A DNA stretch of 64,000 nt from contig NZ_QGDV01000008.1 in assembly GCF_003149025.1 (NCBI RefSeq), positions 62,001 through 126,000 on the forward strand, written 5' to 3'. The notes below the pieces were generated by a model that was not told the origin of the DNA, did not search any database, and saw only the letters and a program-made list of their open reading frames with translations. Every line of letters starts with the position of its first letter. Position 1 is the stretch's first letter. Below are positions 8,018-17,678 of this stretch, piece after piece. The position numbers and the translations under genes are program-made. The stretch comes from Rathayibacter iranicus NCPPB 2253 = VKM Ac-1602. Lineage in GTDB: Bacteria; Actinomycetota; Actinomycetes; Actinomycetales; Microbacteriaceae.

Positions 8018-9631
8018 GTGAAACCCCTCGATCCGCGCCTGCTCCGCTACGCCCGCGCGACCCGCGTCTTCCTGGTGCTCGGCGGTGCACTGGCGCTGGC
8101 CCGCACGCTCGTCCTCGTGGCGTTCGCGTGGCTGGTCGCGCAGCTGATAGCGGGCGCGGTCGATGGCAGAAGTGCCTCCGACCTCGCCCCGCTCCTCGCG
8201 GCGCTGCTCGGGGTGGCCGCCGCCCGTGCTGTCCTCGCGTGGGCGACCGAGGTGAACGCCGTGCGAGGCGGAATCGGTGCGAAGACTCAACTTCGTGCGG
8301 CGGTGCTTGCCGCTCTCGTCACGCTCGGTCCCGCGGGCCGACCCGAAGGGGGTTCAGGAGGGACGGTCGCGCTGCTGAGCGGCGGACTCGATGCCCTCGA
8401 CGGCTACTTCGCCCGCTACCTGCCGCAGCTGATCGCGACGGCAATCGCTACTCCGCTGCTGATCCTGGTCGTCTTCCTCGCCGATCCGCTCAGCGCACTG
8501 TTCCTCGTCGTCACCCTGCCGCTCATCCCCGTCTTCATGGTGCTCATCGGCTGGGCGACCCGCGCGGTGCAGGAGCGGCAGTGGGAGCGGCTACAGGCGC
8601 TCGCCTCCGGCTTCATCGACACGGTCGGTGGGCTCGCAACGCTGAAGATCTTCGGCCGGGCCGAGCGGCAGACAGCGCGGATCCGCGCGCTGACCGAGGA
8701 CTACCGGCTGCACACGATGAAGGTATTGCGGGTCACCTTCGTCAGCGGTTTCGTGCTCGAGCTGGCAGGCTCGCTGTCGGTCGCGCTCGTCGCCGTGTCG
8801 ATTGGCCTCCGGCTCGTCGACGGCTCGCTCGGGCTGGCGGTCGGGCTGTTCGTGCTCGTTCTCGCGCCGGACGTCTTTCTGCCGGTGCGGCAGGTCGGCG
8901 CCGAGTTCCACGCCGCCGCCGCCGGGGTGCAGGCGGCGGAGCGGGCGTTCGCCCTGATCGAGCACGCGGCTCGGCTGCCGGAGCGGGCGACGGCGAGATC
9001 GGCGGGTGCTCTGGAGCTGCGCAGACTGACCGTCGACAACGGGCACGGCAGGGTGCTCGCTCCGGTCGACGCGGTGCTACCTGTCGGCTCGATCACGGCC
9101 GTGACGGGGCCGAGCGGATCCGGAAAGTCGACCCTCCTCGCGGCCCTCGCGGGCTTCGTGCCGTTCGACGGCGCGCTGCTGCTCGGCGGTGAGGCCGCCG
9201 GCGACCTGCGCGCCCGCCTCGCGTGGTCGGGCCAGCGTCCCGACCTGCTGCCCGGGACGGTGGGCTCGAACGTCGAGCTGGGCACGCGCTCCCCGGACCC
9301 TGAGCGCGTGTGCCGCGCCCTCGCGCTCGCCGCCGCGGACGTCGCTCCGTCGTGCCGCGTCGATGCCGAGGGTTCGGGACTCTCCGGCGGTCAGAGCGCG
9401 CGCGTCGCCGTGGCGCGGGCCGTGCACCGGCTGCTCGAGAACGGCTGCACCGTCCTCGCGCTCGACGAGCCGACAGCCGCCCTTGACGAGGAGTCGGAGC
9501 GCGCGCTGCTCGCCGGGTTGCGCACGCTCGCCGATCGCGGCGTGATCGTCGTCGTCGCCAGCCATCGGCCTGCGACGATCGCCGCGGCGGACTCCGTGCT
9601 CGCTCTCACGCCCGCGGCGGTCCTCGGATGA
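8018..9631 (+). CDS. cydD: CydD-type ABC transporter, permease-ATPase (cytochrome bd assembly)
   Basis: A 537-residue half-transporter with N-terminal membrane helices and a C-terminal ATPase. Walker A is GPSGSGKST (about residue 364), the signature is LSGGQ (about 455), and Walker B is LALDEPTAALDEE (about 482). CydDC exports thiols (glutathione/cysteine in E. coli) and is needed for cytochrome bd assembly. The GTG start is coupled to cydB, and its end overlaps the cydC ATG by 4 nt. The ATPase is somewhat compact relative to CydC, but all nucleotide-binding motifs are present. Confidence 0.93.
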   Translation: MKPLDPRLLRYARATRVFLVLGGALALARTLVLVAFAWLVAQLIAGAVDGRSASDLAPLLAALLGVAAARAVLAWATEVNAVRGGIGAKTQLRAAVLAALVTLGPAGRPEGGSGGTVALLSGGLDALDGYFARYLPQLIATAIATPLLILVVFLADPLSALFLVVTLPLIPVFMVLIGWATRAVQERQWERLQALASGFIDTVGGLATLKIFGRAERQTARIRALTEDYRLHTMKVLRVTFVSGFVLELAGSLSVALVAVSIGLRLVDGSLGLAVGLFVLVLAPDVFLPVRQVGAEFHAAAAGVQAAERAFALIEHAARLPERATARSAGALELRRLTVDNGHGRVLAPVDAVLPVGSITAVTGPSGSGKSTLLAALAGFVPFDGALLLGGEAAGDLRARLAWSGQRPDLLPGTVGSNVELGTRSPDPERVCRALALAAADVAPSCRVDAEGSGLSGGQSARVAVARAVHRLLENGCTVLALDEPTAALDEESERALLAGLRTLADRGVIVVVASHRPATIAAADSVLALTPAAVLG

Positions 9632-11310
9632 ACCGCGCCGATGTCCTCCGCGCGGCGATTCCCGGCCCGCGCCGCTTCCTGCCCGGCCTCTCCTTCGGAT
9701 TACTGTCCTCCGCCTCCGTCGTCGCCCTGCTGGCCTGTTCCGCCTGGTTGATCGTGCGGGCGGCCGAGCAGCCGCCGATCCTCTTTTTCTCGATGGCGGT
9801 CGTCGGCGTTCGCGCATTCGCCCTCGCCCGCGCGGTCTTCCGCTATCTGGAGCGACTCGCTGGGCACGACGCCGCGTTCCGGGCGCTGGCAGACCTGCGG
9901 GTCGGCGTCTACGAGCGTCTTGTGCCCGTTGCTCCGGACGGGCTTGGCCGCGTGCGCCGCGGCGACCTGGTGTCGCGGATCGTCGCCGACGTCGATGCCC
10001 AGCAGGACGTGCCGCTGCGGATCGTGCAGCCGCTGCTCGTCTCGGCGGTTGTCGCGACGGCCTCGGTGGTCGGAGTGTGGCTCCTCCTGCCCGCGATGGG
10101 AGCCGTGCTGCTGGTGCTGCTCGTCCTGGCGTTGGCGGGCGGGGCTGTCGGTGCGGGCCTGCTCTCGGCGCGCGCCGACCGCGAGCTGGCTCCGCTGCGG
10201 GGAGAGCTCGCCGAACGCCTGAATCTCGTGGTCACCCGGCTGGATGTGCTGATCGCCTTCGACGCCGCCGACGAGGCGGTCGCGCACGTGACCCGGGCCG
10301 AGGAGGCGCTCGCTCGCGCCGCGCGACGCCGGGCGGCCTCGGCCGGGCTCGCGGCAGCCGTGCTGGCGCTCTGCTCGGGCGGCGCGGTCTGGGCGGGGCT
10401 CGCGCTGGGCGTGCCCGCGGTCGGCCAGCTCGGCGGGCCCGCCCTCGGCGTGATCGCGCTGGTGCCCCTGGCGGTCTTCGAGGTGCTGGCCACGGCTCCG
10501 TTGGCTGTTCAGTCTGCCCGCGCGGCGCTCTCCAGCGCCCAGAGGCTCGCGGACCTTGACCGGGAGGCGTCCTCGCCGGCGCTCGCGACTGACGCGGACG
10601 TCGATCCGCGGGCCGCACAGCCGACCGGCCATGACATCGTGCTGCGGGACGTGACCGTGAGCTGGCCCGGAGCGGCGGGCCCCGCCCTGAGCGGTGTCTC
10701 GCTGGAGCTGCCCGCCGGTGCCCGCGTCCTCCTCACGGGCGCCAGTGGATCCGGCAAGACCACGCTGGCCCATGCGCTGGTGCGCTTCCTGGCCTACTCC
10801 GGTTCCTATTCCCTGGGCGGAGTGGAGGCGCGGACGCTCCCGCAGGATGAGGTGCGCCGCGTCATCGGCCTGGTTGAGCAGCAGCCCTACCTCTTCGACG
10901 ACACGATTCGGCAGAACCTCCTTTTCGCCCGTCCCGACGCCGCCGACGCTGTCCTCGAGGACGTGCTCGCGCGGGTCGGCCTCGCCTCCTGGGTCGCCGC
11001 GCGCGGAGGGCTCGACGCACGGGTGGGCGAGCGCGGTTCGCTGGTGTCTGGCGGCCAGGCGCAACGGCTCGCGCTGGCGCGGGCGCTGCTCGCCGACTTC
11101 GATGTGCTGGTGCTGGACGAGCCGACCGCCTCGGTCGACGCCCCCGTGGCGGACGCGCTGCTCTGCGACCTGCTCCGGGCCGCGGAGGGGCGGACAGTCG
11201 TGCTGATTGCGCACCGTGTGCCTCCGGCGCTCGTGTTCGACCAGCGGATTCGCGTGGAGCGGGGCACGGCGTTGACGGACGGCGGGAGCGGCGCTTGGAA
11301 CCGAGGCTGA
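9628..11310 (+). CDS. cydC: CydC-type ABC transporter, permease-ATPase (cytochrome bd assembly)
   Basis: A 560-residue partner of CydD. The membrane domain is followed by Walker A (GASGSGKTT, about residue 372), a Q-loop (VEQQPYLFDD), the signature SGGQAQRLALARALL (about 474) and Walker B (VLVLDEPTASVDAP). Its ATG overlaps the cydD stop codon. This copy is intact and presumably functional. Its last ~315 bp are the left end of a direct repeat: a diverged, internally deleted copy lies at 29176-29396 on the far side of the island. Confidence 0.95.
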   Translation: MNRADVLRAAIPGPRRFLPGLSFGLLSSASVVALLACSAWLIVRAAEQPPILFFSMAVVGVRAFALARAVFRYLERLAGHDAAFRALADLRVGVYERLVPVAPDGLGRVRRGDLVSRIVADVDAQQDVPLRIVQPLLVSAVVATASVVGVWLLLPAMGAVLLVLLVLALAGGAVGAGLLSARADRELAPLRGELAERLNLVVTRLDVLIAFDAADEAVAHVTRAEEALARAARRRAASAGLAAAVLALCSGGAVWAGLALGVPAVGQLGGPALGVIALVPLAVFEVLATAPLAVQSARAALSSAQRLADLDREASSPALATDADVDPRAAQPTGHDIVLRDVTVSWPGAAGPALSGVSLELPAGARVLLTGASGSGKTTLAHALVRFLAYSGSYSLGGVEARTLPQDEVRRVIGLVEQQPYLFDDTIRQNLLFARPDAADAVLEDVLARVGLASWVAARGGLDARVGERGSLVSGGQAQRLALARALLADFDVLVLDEPTASVDAPVADALLCDLLRAAEGRTVVLIAHRVPPALVFDQRIRVERGTALTDGGSGAWNRG

Positions 11311-11659
11311 GACGCGCTGACGGGGGCTGGCCGCTCCAGATCCGGCTTCTCAGCCTTGGTTGTGAAGGTCGTCCCGAGCTGGCGTCGCGACGCTCTTTAA
11401 CCGACCGCCCTCGGTGGCCCAGCGGTCGAGTGCCGCGTCCGCCCGCGTCTGCGCCGCGCCGGCCAGGCCTGCGAGCAGCGGGGCGATGACGTCTCGGGCC
11501 AGCGGATCGCTCAGCTCGTCCACTCGCGAGTCGCGCGCGAACCCTTCGAGGCGGGTGAGGTCGGAGGAACGCAGGAGCGCTGCGCGCGACAGTGCCGCGC
11601 ACCGCCCCGACCGAGGCACCGGTCGAGTCGAGACCGGCGCCCAAGCGCTCCCGAACCTC
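10994..11659 (+). repeat. Left flanking direct repeat of the island (cydC 3' end plus alkD-like fragment)
   Basis: This segment matches 29176-29864. Up to 11109 the match is a diverged cydC copy. Bases 11110-11205 have no counterpart on the right except one GTGCTG. From about 11206 the match is nearly perfect, apart from a cluster of substitutions at about 11279-11302. The tract 11304-11562 is identical base for base to 29390-29648. Then come 8 differing positions, and the left copy lacks 119 bp (29676-29794 on the right). The last 70 bp (11590-11659) are again identical. Homology stops abruptly at 11659. Confidence 0.9.
11350..11659 (-). pseudogene. Truncated AlkD-like DNA alkylation repair gene, left copy
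   Basis: This is the minus-strand remnant of the gene also present at 29436-29930. Conserved HEAT-repeat text such as DLTRLEGFARDSRVDELSDPLA and DVIAPLLAGLAGAAQT remains. Relative to the right copy, 119 bp are missing between 11589 and 11590, a frameshifting loss that removes the central HTALSTELWNPPVF-type region. At 11659 the gene is cut and joined to unrelated DNA (the uvrD fragment). It cannot encode a working protein. The C-terminus is the same short, atypical end as in the right copy. Confidence 0.75.
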
Positions 11660-11996
11660 TGGTCGGTTGACATACGATGACCTGCCCCGTGTTGCCGAGT
11701 TGATCCTGGCGGATGACCGCGTTGCTGAGTTCTACCGAGAGCACTTCGGTGCCGTCGTCGTTGACGAATTTCAGGATCTGACGCCGCCGCAGCTGCGCAT
11801 CGTCAACAGGATCGGATACAGACGCACGACCTTCGCTGGTGACCTGGCACAGGGTATCTACGGTTTCACCGGTGCAAAGCCGATCGAGGTGCACAGGCAT
11901 ATTTCAGAAGAATGCACGGAGGCGGTGACATTCGCCGAGCCGCATCGTTACTGGTCGAAGTGCTACCCGCAGAATGGGGGTACCGGCTCGCCGTAG
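11660..11996 (+). pseudogene. UvrD/Rep-type helicase fragment
   Basis: About 95 residues of a superfamily 1 helicase remain. They include motif II (VVVDEFQDLTPPQLRI) and motif III-like text (TTFAGDLAQGIYGFTGAKPIEV), then VTFAEPHR near motif IV. After that the sequence becomes unrelated and stops at 11996. The N-terminal ATP-binding region (Walker A) and the entire C-terminal half are absent. The upstream boundary coincides exactly with the end of the left repeat arm at 11659, so the gene was cut there before or during integration. Not functional. Confidence 0.75.
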
Positions 11997-12102
11997 AGAC
12001 GGACGTTATGTGAACGGCGCTTCTCAAGATTCAGCGTGGGCCTCCCGTCCCGTACAGTGATACTGATCGCACGGACTGCCGTACATCGGCGAGCATCTAT
12101 GG

Positions 12103-15100
12103 TTACCCTTCCAGCACTGTGGCCATCGCCTCCGCCAGGACTTCGACGTGCGGGGATTCGTGGAGCGTGAAGTGCGCACCTGGTATTCGATGCACATCAA
12201 CGCCTTTGAGTGCCACTCGATCCCACCCGAGTTCGGGGTTAGTGAACCGTGTGAACTCAGGGTCGCCGGTATGTAAGAGGCTGATTCGACCCGGATACTC
12301 CTCGATCACGTAGTTCGTAGCAGCGCTTTTGTTCCTCCAACCAACTCGCAGCATGGGTGCGAGGACTTGAGTGAAAAACCGCGAAGCCAATCGTGGATGC
12401 CGAACAAGAATCCATCCCATGTTCCTCCCTTGCCACTGAGGCTGGAAGCTCTTGAATGCCTCTCGAAGAATGCTGCCAAAACGCTTGGCCTGTACTCTCA
12501 GTGGAATCTCGTCCAAGAATCGATCCACTGAATCAGTTGCCTGGTCAATGATGATCAAACGCTCGACGTCCTCGCCCTCCTTGTCCAGCTGCTGCGCCAT
12601 TTCTAGGGCAATCAGGCTTCCAAGTGACCATCCGCCAATGTAATACGGCCCGCTTGGTTGTACCCGTTTCATCTCTGAGATGTACAAAGACGCCATCTCG
12701 TTGATCGTCCGGAGGGGATGTTCGCCGGCTGAGAATCCGCGTGCCTGTATTGCATAGAAGGGGCGTGAAGGTTTCATCATTCGGGCGAGTTCGGCATAGG
12801 GGTAAACCAATCCGAAAAGAGGGTGAACCCCGAAGAAGGGGGTCTTGGCTCCTTGCGTTTGGAGCGGAACTATCAAATTGGATTGGAGACTTGTGACCCC
12901 ACGTATCTTCGAATCGATGTGTTCGGCGAGTGAGGCGACGGTTGGGTGAGACATCAGGATAGTGACCTGGAGCTGGATACCGAAGTCTCGTTCAACTGAT
13001 GAGATGGCCAGGGCGGCTGACAGTGAAGTACCACCGAGCTCGAAGAAGTTCTCATCGACATGTACTGATTCGCGATCCAACACTTCTTGCCAAATACGTT
13101 GTACCTTGATCTCTGTTTGCCCCTCAGATCCGCGTCGACTCACGTGAGTTGAGGTCGCGAGGTGACTTCCTTCCCCACCGGCGGACAGCCAAACAACGTC
13201 CGAATCTATGCCGAACGGATCTTGGGGTTTGAGTCGTTGACCTTCTTCAAATTTGGCGTCCGACCGAACTACAAGCCGCGCTCCGGCTTGAGGGTCGTTC
13301 CTCAGGAGTCGTGAAACATCAGGACGCTGGGGATTTAGACCAGTCCAAAGCTGAACGTCGTTAAGACCCGCTACGCGCGTCAATGCATCTAGCGCGTCAC
13401 TGGTTTGCATTGGCACATACCCACGCCTTTCCATTAGCGCTTGGACGGCGGACTCTCTACTGATCCCTACGTCGCGCCATATTCCCCAGCTAATACAGGT
13501 GCTTCTTATGCCGGATGAACGCTCTGCGTCGCTGAGAGACTCGACGAAGTGGTTGGCGACAGCGTATAGACCAGTGCCTGCCCCATGAAGCAATGTCACT
13601 GCCGACGAGGCGTGCACGATCTGCAGATCGGGCCTGCTCGTCACAATTCGATGGAGGTTCCATGTCCCCACGAGCTTCGTTGACAATACTCGTTGAGCTG
13701 ACTTCAAGTCTGATTCTTGGACAGTCAGAGACTCATAGCTTCCCGCGAGGTTGATTATGCCATCGAGGGTTGCTCCGGTGTCAGACTCGTACAAGTTGAT
13801 GGCGTTGATTAATGCGTCGTAGTCGGTGATGTCGACACTCCGGTATGTGATGTTTCCCACTCGCATCATCTCGTCAAGGACGCCTGGTTCCAGTTCTTCG
13901 GGCTTTCGCCGCCCTACTGCAAGCACAGAGCATTCGAATTCGGTGGTCAACCGTGTAACTATGTGGCGGCCAATACCTCCCATACCGCCCGCGACAAGAT
14001 AGGTCCCTCCCTGCTTCAGGCCGTTCGGGCTGTTCTCAGGGGGCAGCTCGATTAATTCGAGCCCCGGAACCATACTCTTACCTTGCTTCAGCACGATTTC
14101 TTCGTCCGATGGGTCAGCGAGAATTATGCGAGCAACGTCGTCGGCGTCGGAATCGACTTCGCGCGATTCGGCGATGTCGATATGTCTGTAGGTGAGGCCG
14201 GGGTGCTCCGCACTCAATGTATCGGCAAGAGCCAGAATCGATGACCGTTCGTACGCAGTCTCTGTCTCTCCAATGGGCTGGATGTCACTCGAGATAGTCC
14301 ATACATCTAGTCCTGAGAGATCGCTATGCCAATTTTTAACTAGGCGGTTGATACTCCCGAAACCGAGCTCGTACTCTCGCCATAACCGATTCACGTCAGA
14401 ATCGATGGGCGTCCTCTCCCCATAAGCCCAGCAGTGGACAACGCGTACGGCAGTGCCGAGTCGTCGCTGGATGTGCGCGCACAGGCGTCTAAACGACGAA
14501 TCTTGTGTGGGGTCCATGATGATCGTGGATTCGTCGATCATCTCAAAGTCTCCTCCCGTTCGAACCAGGATGCAGTTGGCCGCGCCAATCAGTTCCGCGA
14601 GTGCAGACCCCAACCCGGCGGCGTCTGCCATAACAACAGTGGGAACCTCGAGGGCTTCCGAATTGCTCGGAAGGTACCGTCGGCGGTGCCAGTTTCGGAT
14701 AAAGCATGATGGACCGTTTGCACCGCTTGAAACTAAAGCGATTCCTTGTTCGGCCAATTCGCTTGCAAACCCGCCGCTGGCGAGCTTTTCCGCAAGATCG
14801 CCTCTCTGGATCTTGCCGATCGCTGTTTTCGGTATTTGGTCATGTTTGACCGCTATGACGGCGGAGGGATAGACGCTCATACGTTGAGCAAGCTCGCGGC
14901 GGATTTCTCGTTTCACGCGGTGACGTGATTTCTCGGTCTCGCTTTCCACGTAGAGCAACGCGACTTGCTCAGACCCACCATGCTTGGTGGCCACGGCCGC
15001 AGTGTAGGAGGGTGCAACACCTTCGACTGACTCCGCGACCGATTCAACCTCCTGACAGTAGACATTGAGTCCGTTGACGATGATGACATCCTTTTCACGT

Positions 15101-16842
15101 CCAGTGATCGTGATTTCGCCATCACGAATGAACGCAAGATCGCCGGTACGGAACCATCCGTCCTCGGTGAAAGAGTCCCTATTTGCGGAGGCGTTGTCGA
15201 AGTACCCTTTCGTCACAACGGTCCCGTGCACTTGGAGCCGTCCGACTTCGCCCTCAGCGACCAGTAGGCCGGATTCATTGATGATTCGCGCGGAGAGATC
15301 GGAGATCGGCCGTCCGATGGAAACGGGTCGATGTGAACTGTCCTGCGGCTCGAGTACCCCATAGGTCACGGCGGAGCAGGTCTCTGACATTCCCCAAGCG
15401 GGACGCATGACGCGCTCTGAGGCGCCGTATGAGTGCAGGAGTCGTGCAAAGTCCGAGGCCGAACTGCGAACGATGGCTTCACCGGCGTTCACGACAACCC
15501 TCAGCCTTCGGAGGTCCCAGTTGCGCTTATCGGCCCGGTGATGGGCACTGGTCACCAAGGAACTCGCAAAGTTTGGCGCCCAGGTAATGCTCACATCGAA
15601 CCGGTCGATCCAATTCAACCAGAGTAGTGGGTCTTTCAAGATCGGGTCAGGCCGACTGTGAAACTGATCTGCTCCTAGCAGCAAATCACGGAGATGAAAC
15701 ATGACAATACCGCCCACATGATCGAGCGGGAACCAGTTCAGCGAGACGTCGTCTCCGGTGAGCTCGAGCGATGCGATCGCGGATCTGGCTTGCGCAAGCA
15801 GTGCCTTGTGGCTCTGCATCACGACCTTGGGCTTTCCGGTGCTCCCAGAGGTCAGGAGCATTACCGCGGTGTCCTCGGGGTCCGGGCTAACGAGGATTCC
15901 GGTTTCTCCTGAGCTTTGTAAGTCATTCATCGAAAGTGCGCGAGTGGAGGAGTCGAGAACATCCGCGTAAAGGCGAGCGTGCTGGTCGTCGGAAATCACA
16001 GCGAGTGCCCGGAGCGATTCTTGGGCGCTCAACAGTCGGCGTATCGCAGGATCATCAGGCACCAGTTCCACTGGCGGATTGACGGGAACCGGGATCGCGC
16101 CTCCAAGAATGCATCCCCAGAATGCGACGAAGAATGACTGTGGAGCCTCACAGGCGACAACGACGCGATCTCCAGGCTTGATGTCCATTCGTTGAAGAGC
16201 GCCGAGCGCAGACCGCGCTGCGCCCAGCAGGCTCTTATAGGAAGTGGTATGGAGGGCGCCTGACCTGTCGATGGATGCGCACACACCTTGTGGATTCGAG
16301 GCCGCGGTGCGGAGGAGAGTGTCGACGAGGGTTGTCGCTGCACCGCTTGGAACATCCGTGGGCTCGGCGCTTATAATCGCAGGCGCCGCCTCCGCCGAGG
16401 ATCGTAGCCGAAAGGTACCTTCACCACGCTCTGCTCGGAGTGGTCGGGCATGGTGCTCGGCCGTGCCCGACTCAATCGTGACGGCCCATTCGACGTCCTG
16501 CGTCGACTCCAAGCCTGACGCCAACTGCTGGGACATCGCATCATCGACTATTGGAATCTGGCTGAGCCTGTTCAGGTCGATTTCGCCGTCATGCGTTAGA
16601 GGTATTGAAGTCACCCTCATCCAGTAGTCGATTGTGGTAAAGGTATCCTTCGATTCGCCCCCATCATCTGGTGGCCAGTGGCTGCTGGTCGATGGATCTG
16701 TGACCAGATATGCGACGCGTTTTGTTTCGCCAGCAGAGTCGACGCGTGCGGTAACCGCCGCGTCGTAGATGCCGGGGATCTTGCGCAGCGCCCGGGCCAT
16801 TCGGTCACTTGATTCGTCAGACCTGAGATTCTGGATTCTCAT
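12103..16842 (-). CDS. NRPS/PKS-like megaenzyme: adenylation - ketoreductase - carrier - thioesterase
   Basis: A 1579-residue protein. Residues 1-150 resemble the C-terminal subdomain of an adenylating enzyme (AAVTARVDSAGETKRVAYLVTD). Residues ~165-690 form an acyl/aryl-adenylation domain: TSGSTGKPK at 331-339, NWFPLDHVGG at 369-378, GMSET at 484-488, YFDN/FRTGDL at 547-569, and Lys677 in KTAIGKIQR. A linker follows, then a PKS-type ketoreductase (LVAGGMGGIG at 949-958, catalytic Ser1080 and Tyr1093). Next is a carrier domain (GGTSL, Ser1273) and a type I thioesterase (GGWSLG, Ser1406; His1557). No condensation or ketosynthase domain is present. It could activate a keto acid or fatty acid, reduce it on the carrier and release it; the substrate is unknown. 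It is the last gene of the minus-strand group. Confidence 0.85.
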   Translation of the reverse strand: MRIQNLRSDESSDRMARALRKIPGIYDAAVTARVDSAGETKRVAYLVTDPSTSSHWPPDDGGESKDTFTTIDYWMRVTSIPLTHDGEIDLNRLSQIPIVDDAMSQQLASGLESTQDVEWAVTIESGTAEHHARPLRAERGEGTFRLRSSAEAAPAIISAEPTDVPSGAATTLVDTLLRTAASNPQGVCASIDRSGALHTTSYKSLLGAARSALGALQRMDIKPGDRVVVACEAPQSFFVAFWGCILGGAIPVPVNPPVELVPDDPAIRRLLSAQESLRALAVISDDQHARLYADVLDSSTRALSMNDLQSSGETGILVSPDPEDTAVMLLTSGSTGKPKVVMQSHKALLAQARSAIASLELTGDDVSLNWFPLDHVGGIVMFHLRDLLLGADQFHSRPDPILKDPLLWLNWIDRFDVSITWAPNFASSLVTSAHHRADKRNWDLRRLRVVVNAGEAIVRSSASDFARLLHSYGASERVMRPAWGMSETCSAVTYGVLEPQDSSHRPVSIGRPISDLSARIINESGLLVAEGEVGRLQVHGTVVTKGYFDNASANRDSFTEDGWFRTGDLAFIRDGEITITGREKDVIIVNGLNVYCQEVESVAESVEGVAPSYTAAVATKHGGSEQVALLYVESETEKSRHRVKREIRRELAQRMSVYPSAVIAVKHDQIPKTAIGKIQRGDLAEKLASGGFASELAEQGIALVSSGANGPSCFIRNWHRRRYLPSNSEALEVPTVVMADAAGLGSALAELIGAANCILVRTGGDFEMIDESTIIMDPTQDSSFRRLCAHIQRRLGTAVRVVHCWAYGERTPIDSDVNRLWREYELGFGSINRLVKNWHSDLSGLDVWTISSDIQPIGETETAYERSSILALADTLSAEHPGLTYRHIDIAESREVDSDADDVARIILADPSDEEIVLKQGKSMVPGLELIELPPENSPNGLKQGGTYLVAGGMGGIGRHIVTRLTTEFECSVLAVGRRKPEELEPGVLDEMMRVGNITYRSVDITDYDALINAINLYESDTGATLDGIINLAGSYESLTVQESDLKSAQRVLSTKLVGTWNLHRIVTSRPDLQIVHASSAVTLLHGAGTGLYAVANHFVESLSDAERSSGIRSTCISWGIWRDVGISRESAVQALMERRGYVPMQTSDALDALTRVAGLNDVQLWTGLNPQRPDVSRLLRNDPQAGARLVVRSDAKFEEGQRLKPQDPFGIDSDVVWLSAGGEGSHLATSTHVSRRGSEGQTEIKVQRIWQEVLDRESVHVDENFFELGGTSLSAALAISSVERDFGIQLQVTILMSHPTVASLAEHIDSKIRGVTSLQSNLIVPLQTQGAKTPFFGVHPLFGLVYPYAELARMMKPSRPFYAIQARGFSAGEHPLRTINEMASLYISEMKRVQPSGPYYIGGWSLGSLIALEMAQQLDKEGEDVERLIIIDQATDSVDRFLDEIPLRVQAKRFGSILREAFKSFQPQWQGRNMGWILVRHPRLASRFFTQVLAPMLRVGWRNKSAATNYVIEEYPGRISLLHTGDPEFTRFTNPELGWDRVALKGVDVHRIPGAHFTLHESPHVEVLAEAMATVLEG

Positions 16843-17009
16843 TGACGTGCCCTCCTAGTAAGTCAGAGTGAATGACAATGCGTTGCCAGCACCGAAGAGT
16901 GTGTGGCGCCGACTCGTGCATGATGCCAGTGATGCTCGGCGTTCTGGTTATGCGTCGCTCTTGGAGCACGAGTCATCGACGAATTGTCGGCATCGGTATC
17001 GAAGCTCAG

Positions 17010-17678
17010 TTAGCGCTTGTTGGGTCCCTTACGCCATTCAACGAACTCGGTCGGTGCTGCTGCGCCGACAGCGCCGCGGATCTTGCGTCGAGTGATGTCG
17101 TCCATGTTCACACCAGTAATAGCTTCAGCAATTTGAAGCATTGGCAGATCGGACGCACTGTCGCTATATGCTCTTGTGACTCCTGAAGAGAGTCGTCTTT
17201 CTTTCAGCATCGATACCTTGTGCTCGCCGTAGCAGTGTTCTGCCGATACGAGGCCACCGAATCGACGCTCTAAGGTCGACCCAACGACTGTTATACGCGA
17301 GTCCAATGTGCGGCAGATGCGCTCTGCAATCTGCTGAGCGGAAGCGGTTACTACGATGACCTCGTCCCCTTGGTCCAGGTGAGCCTTGACGGCTGTCACC
17401 GCTTCTGGGAAAAGCCGCGCCGTGGGATCGAGAGAGTCGAGATAGCGGTCAACCGCATCCTCAAACGACCCCCGTGTGATACTGACCGTGCCAATCCACA
17501 GGAGCAACGACGAGGTTCTGGTCCTCTGCTTGCTGGCGATGAGAACCGCGATAGCAGGAATCATCAGGAGTGCGAGTAAAAGGCGAGTCGGATTGGTGCC
17601 GATTCGACGCAACAGGAATCTTGTTACGGTGTCATGATCGATGATTGTCTTGTCTAGATCAAAGAGAATGCGTGACAT
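17010..17678 (-). CDS. HAD-IB family phosphatase
   Basis: A 222-residue HAD hydrolase of the phosphoserine-phosphatase-like IB group. Motif I is DLDKT at 7-11 (nucleophile Asp7), motif II is VVTAS at about 109-113, and motif III/IV comprises Lys154 and DSASD at 173-177. A hydrophobic stretch at about residues 33-49 suggests membrane association. HAD-IB enzymes are often paired with PlsC-type acyltransferases and dephosphorylate small phosphoesters or lipid phosphates. Its ATG overlaps the end of the DUF2306 gene by 20 nt, implying coupled translation. A gap of 167 bp separates it from the megaenzyme gene. Substrate not assigned. Confidence 0.8.
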   Translation of the reverse strand: MSRILFDLDKTIIDHDTVTRFLLRRIGTNPTRLLLALLMIPAIAVLIASKQRTRTSSLLLWIGTVSITRGSFEDAVDRYLDSLDPTARLFPEAVTAVKAHLDQGDEVIVVTASAQQIAERICRTLDSRITVVGSTLERRFGGLVSAEHCYGEHKVSMLKERRLSSGVTRAYSDSASDLPMLQIAEAITGVNMDDITRRKIRGAVGAAAPTEFVEWRKGPNKR

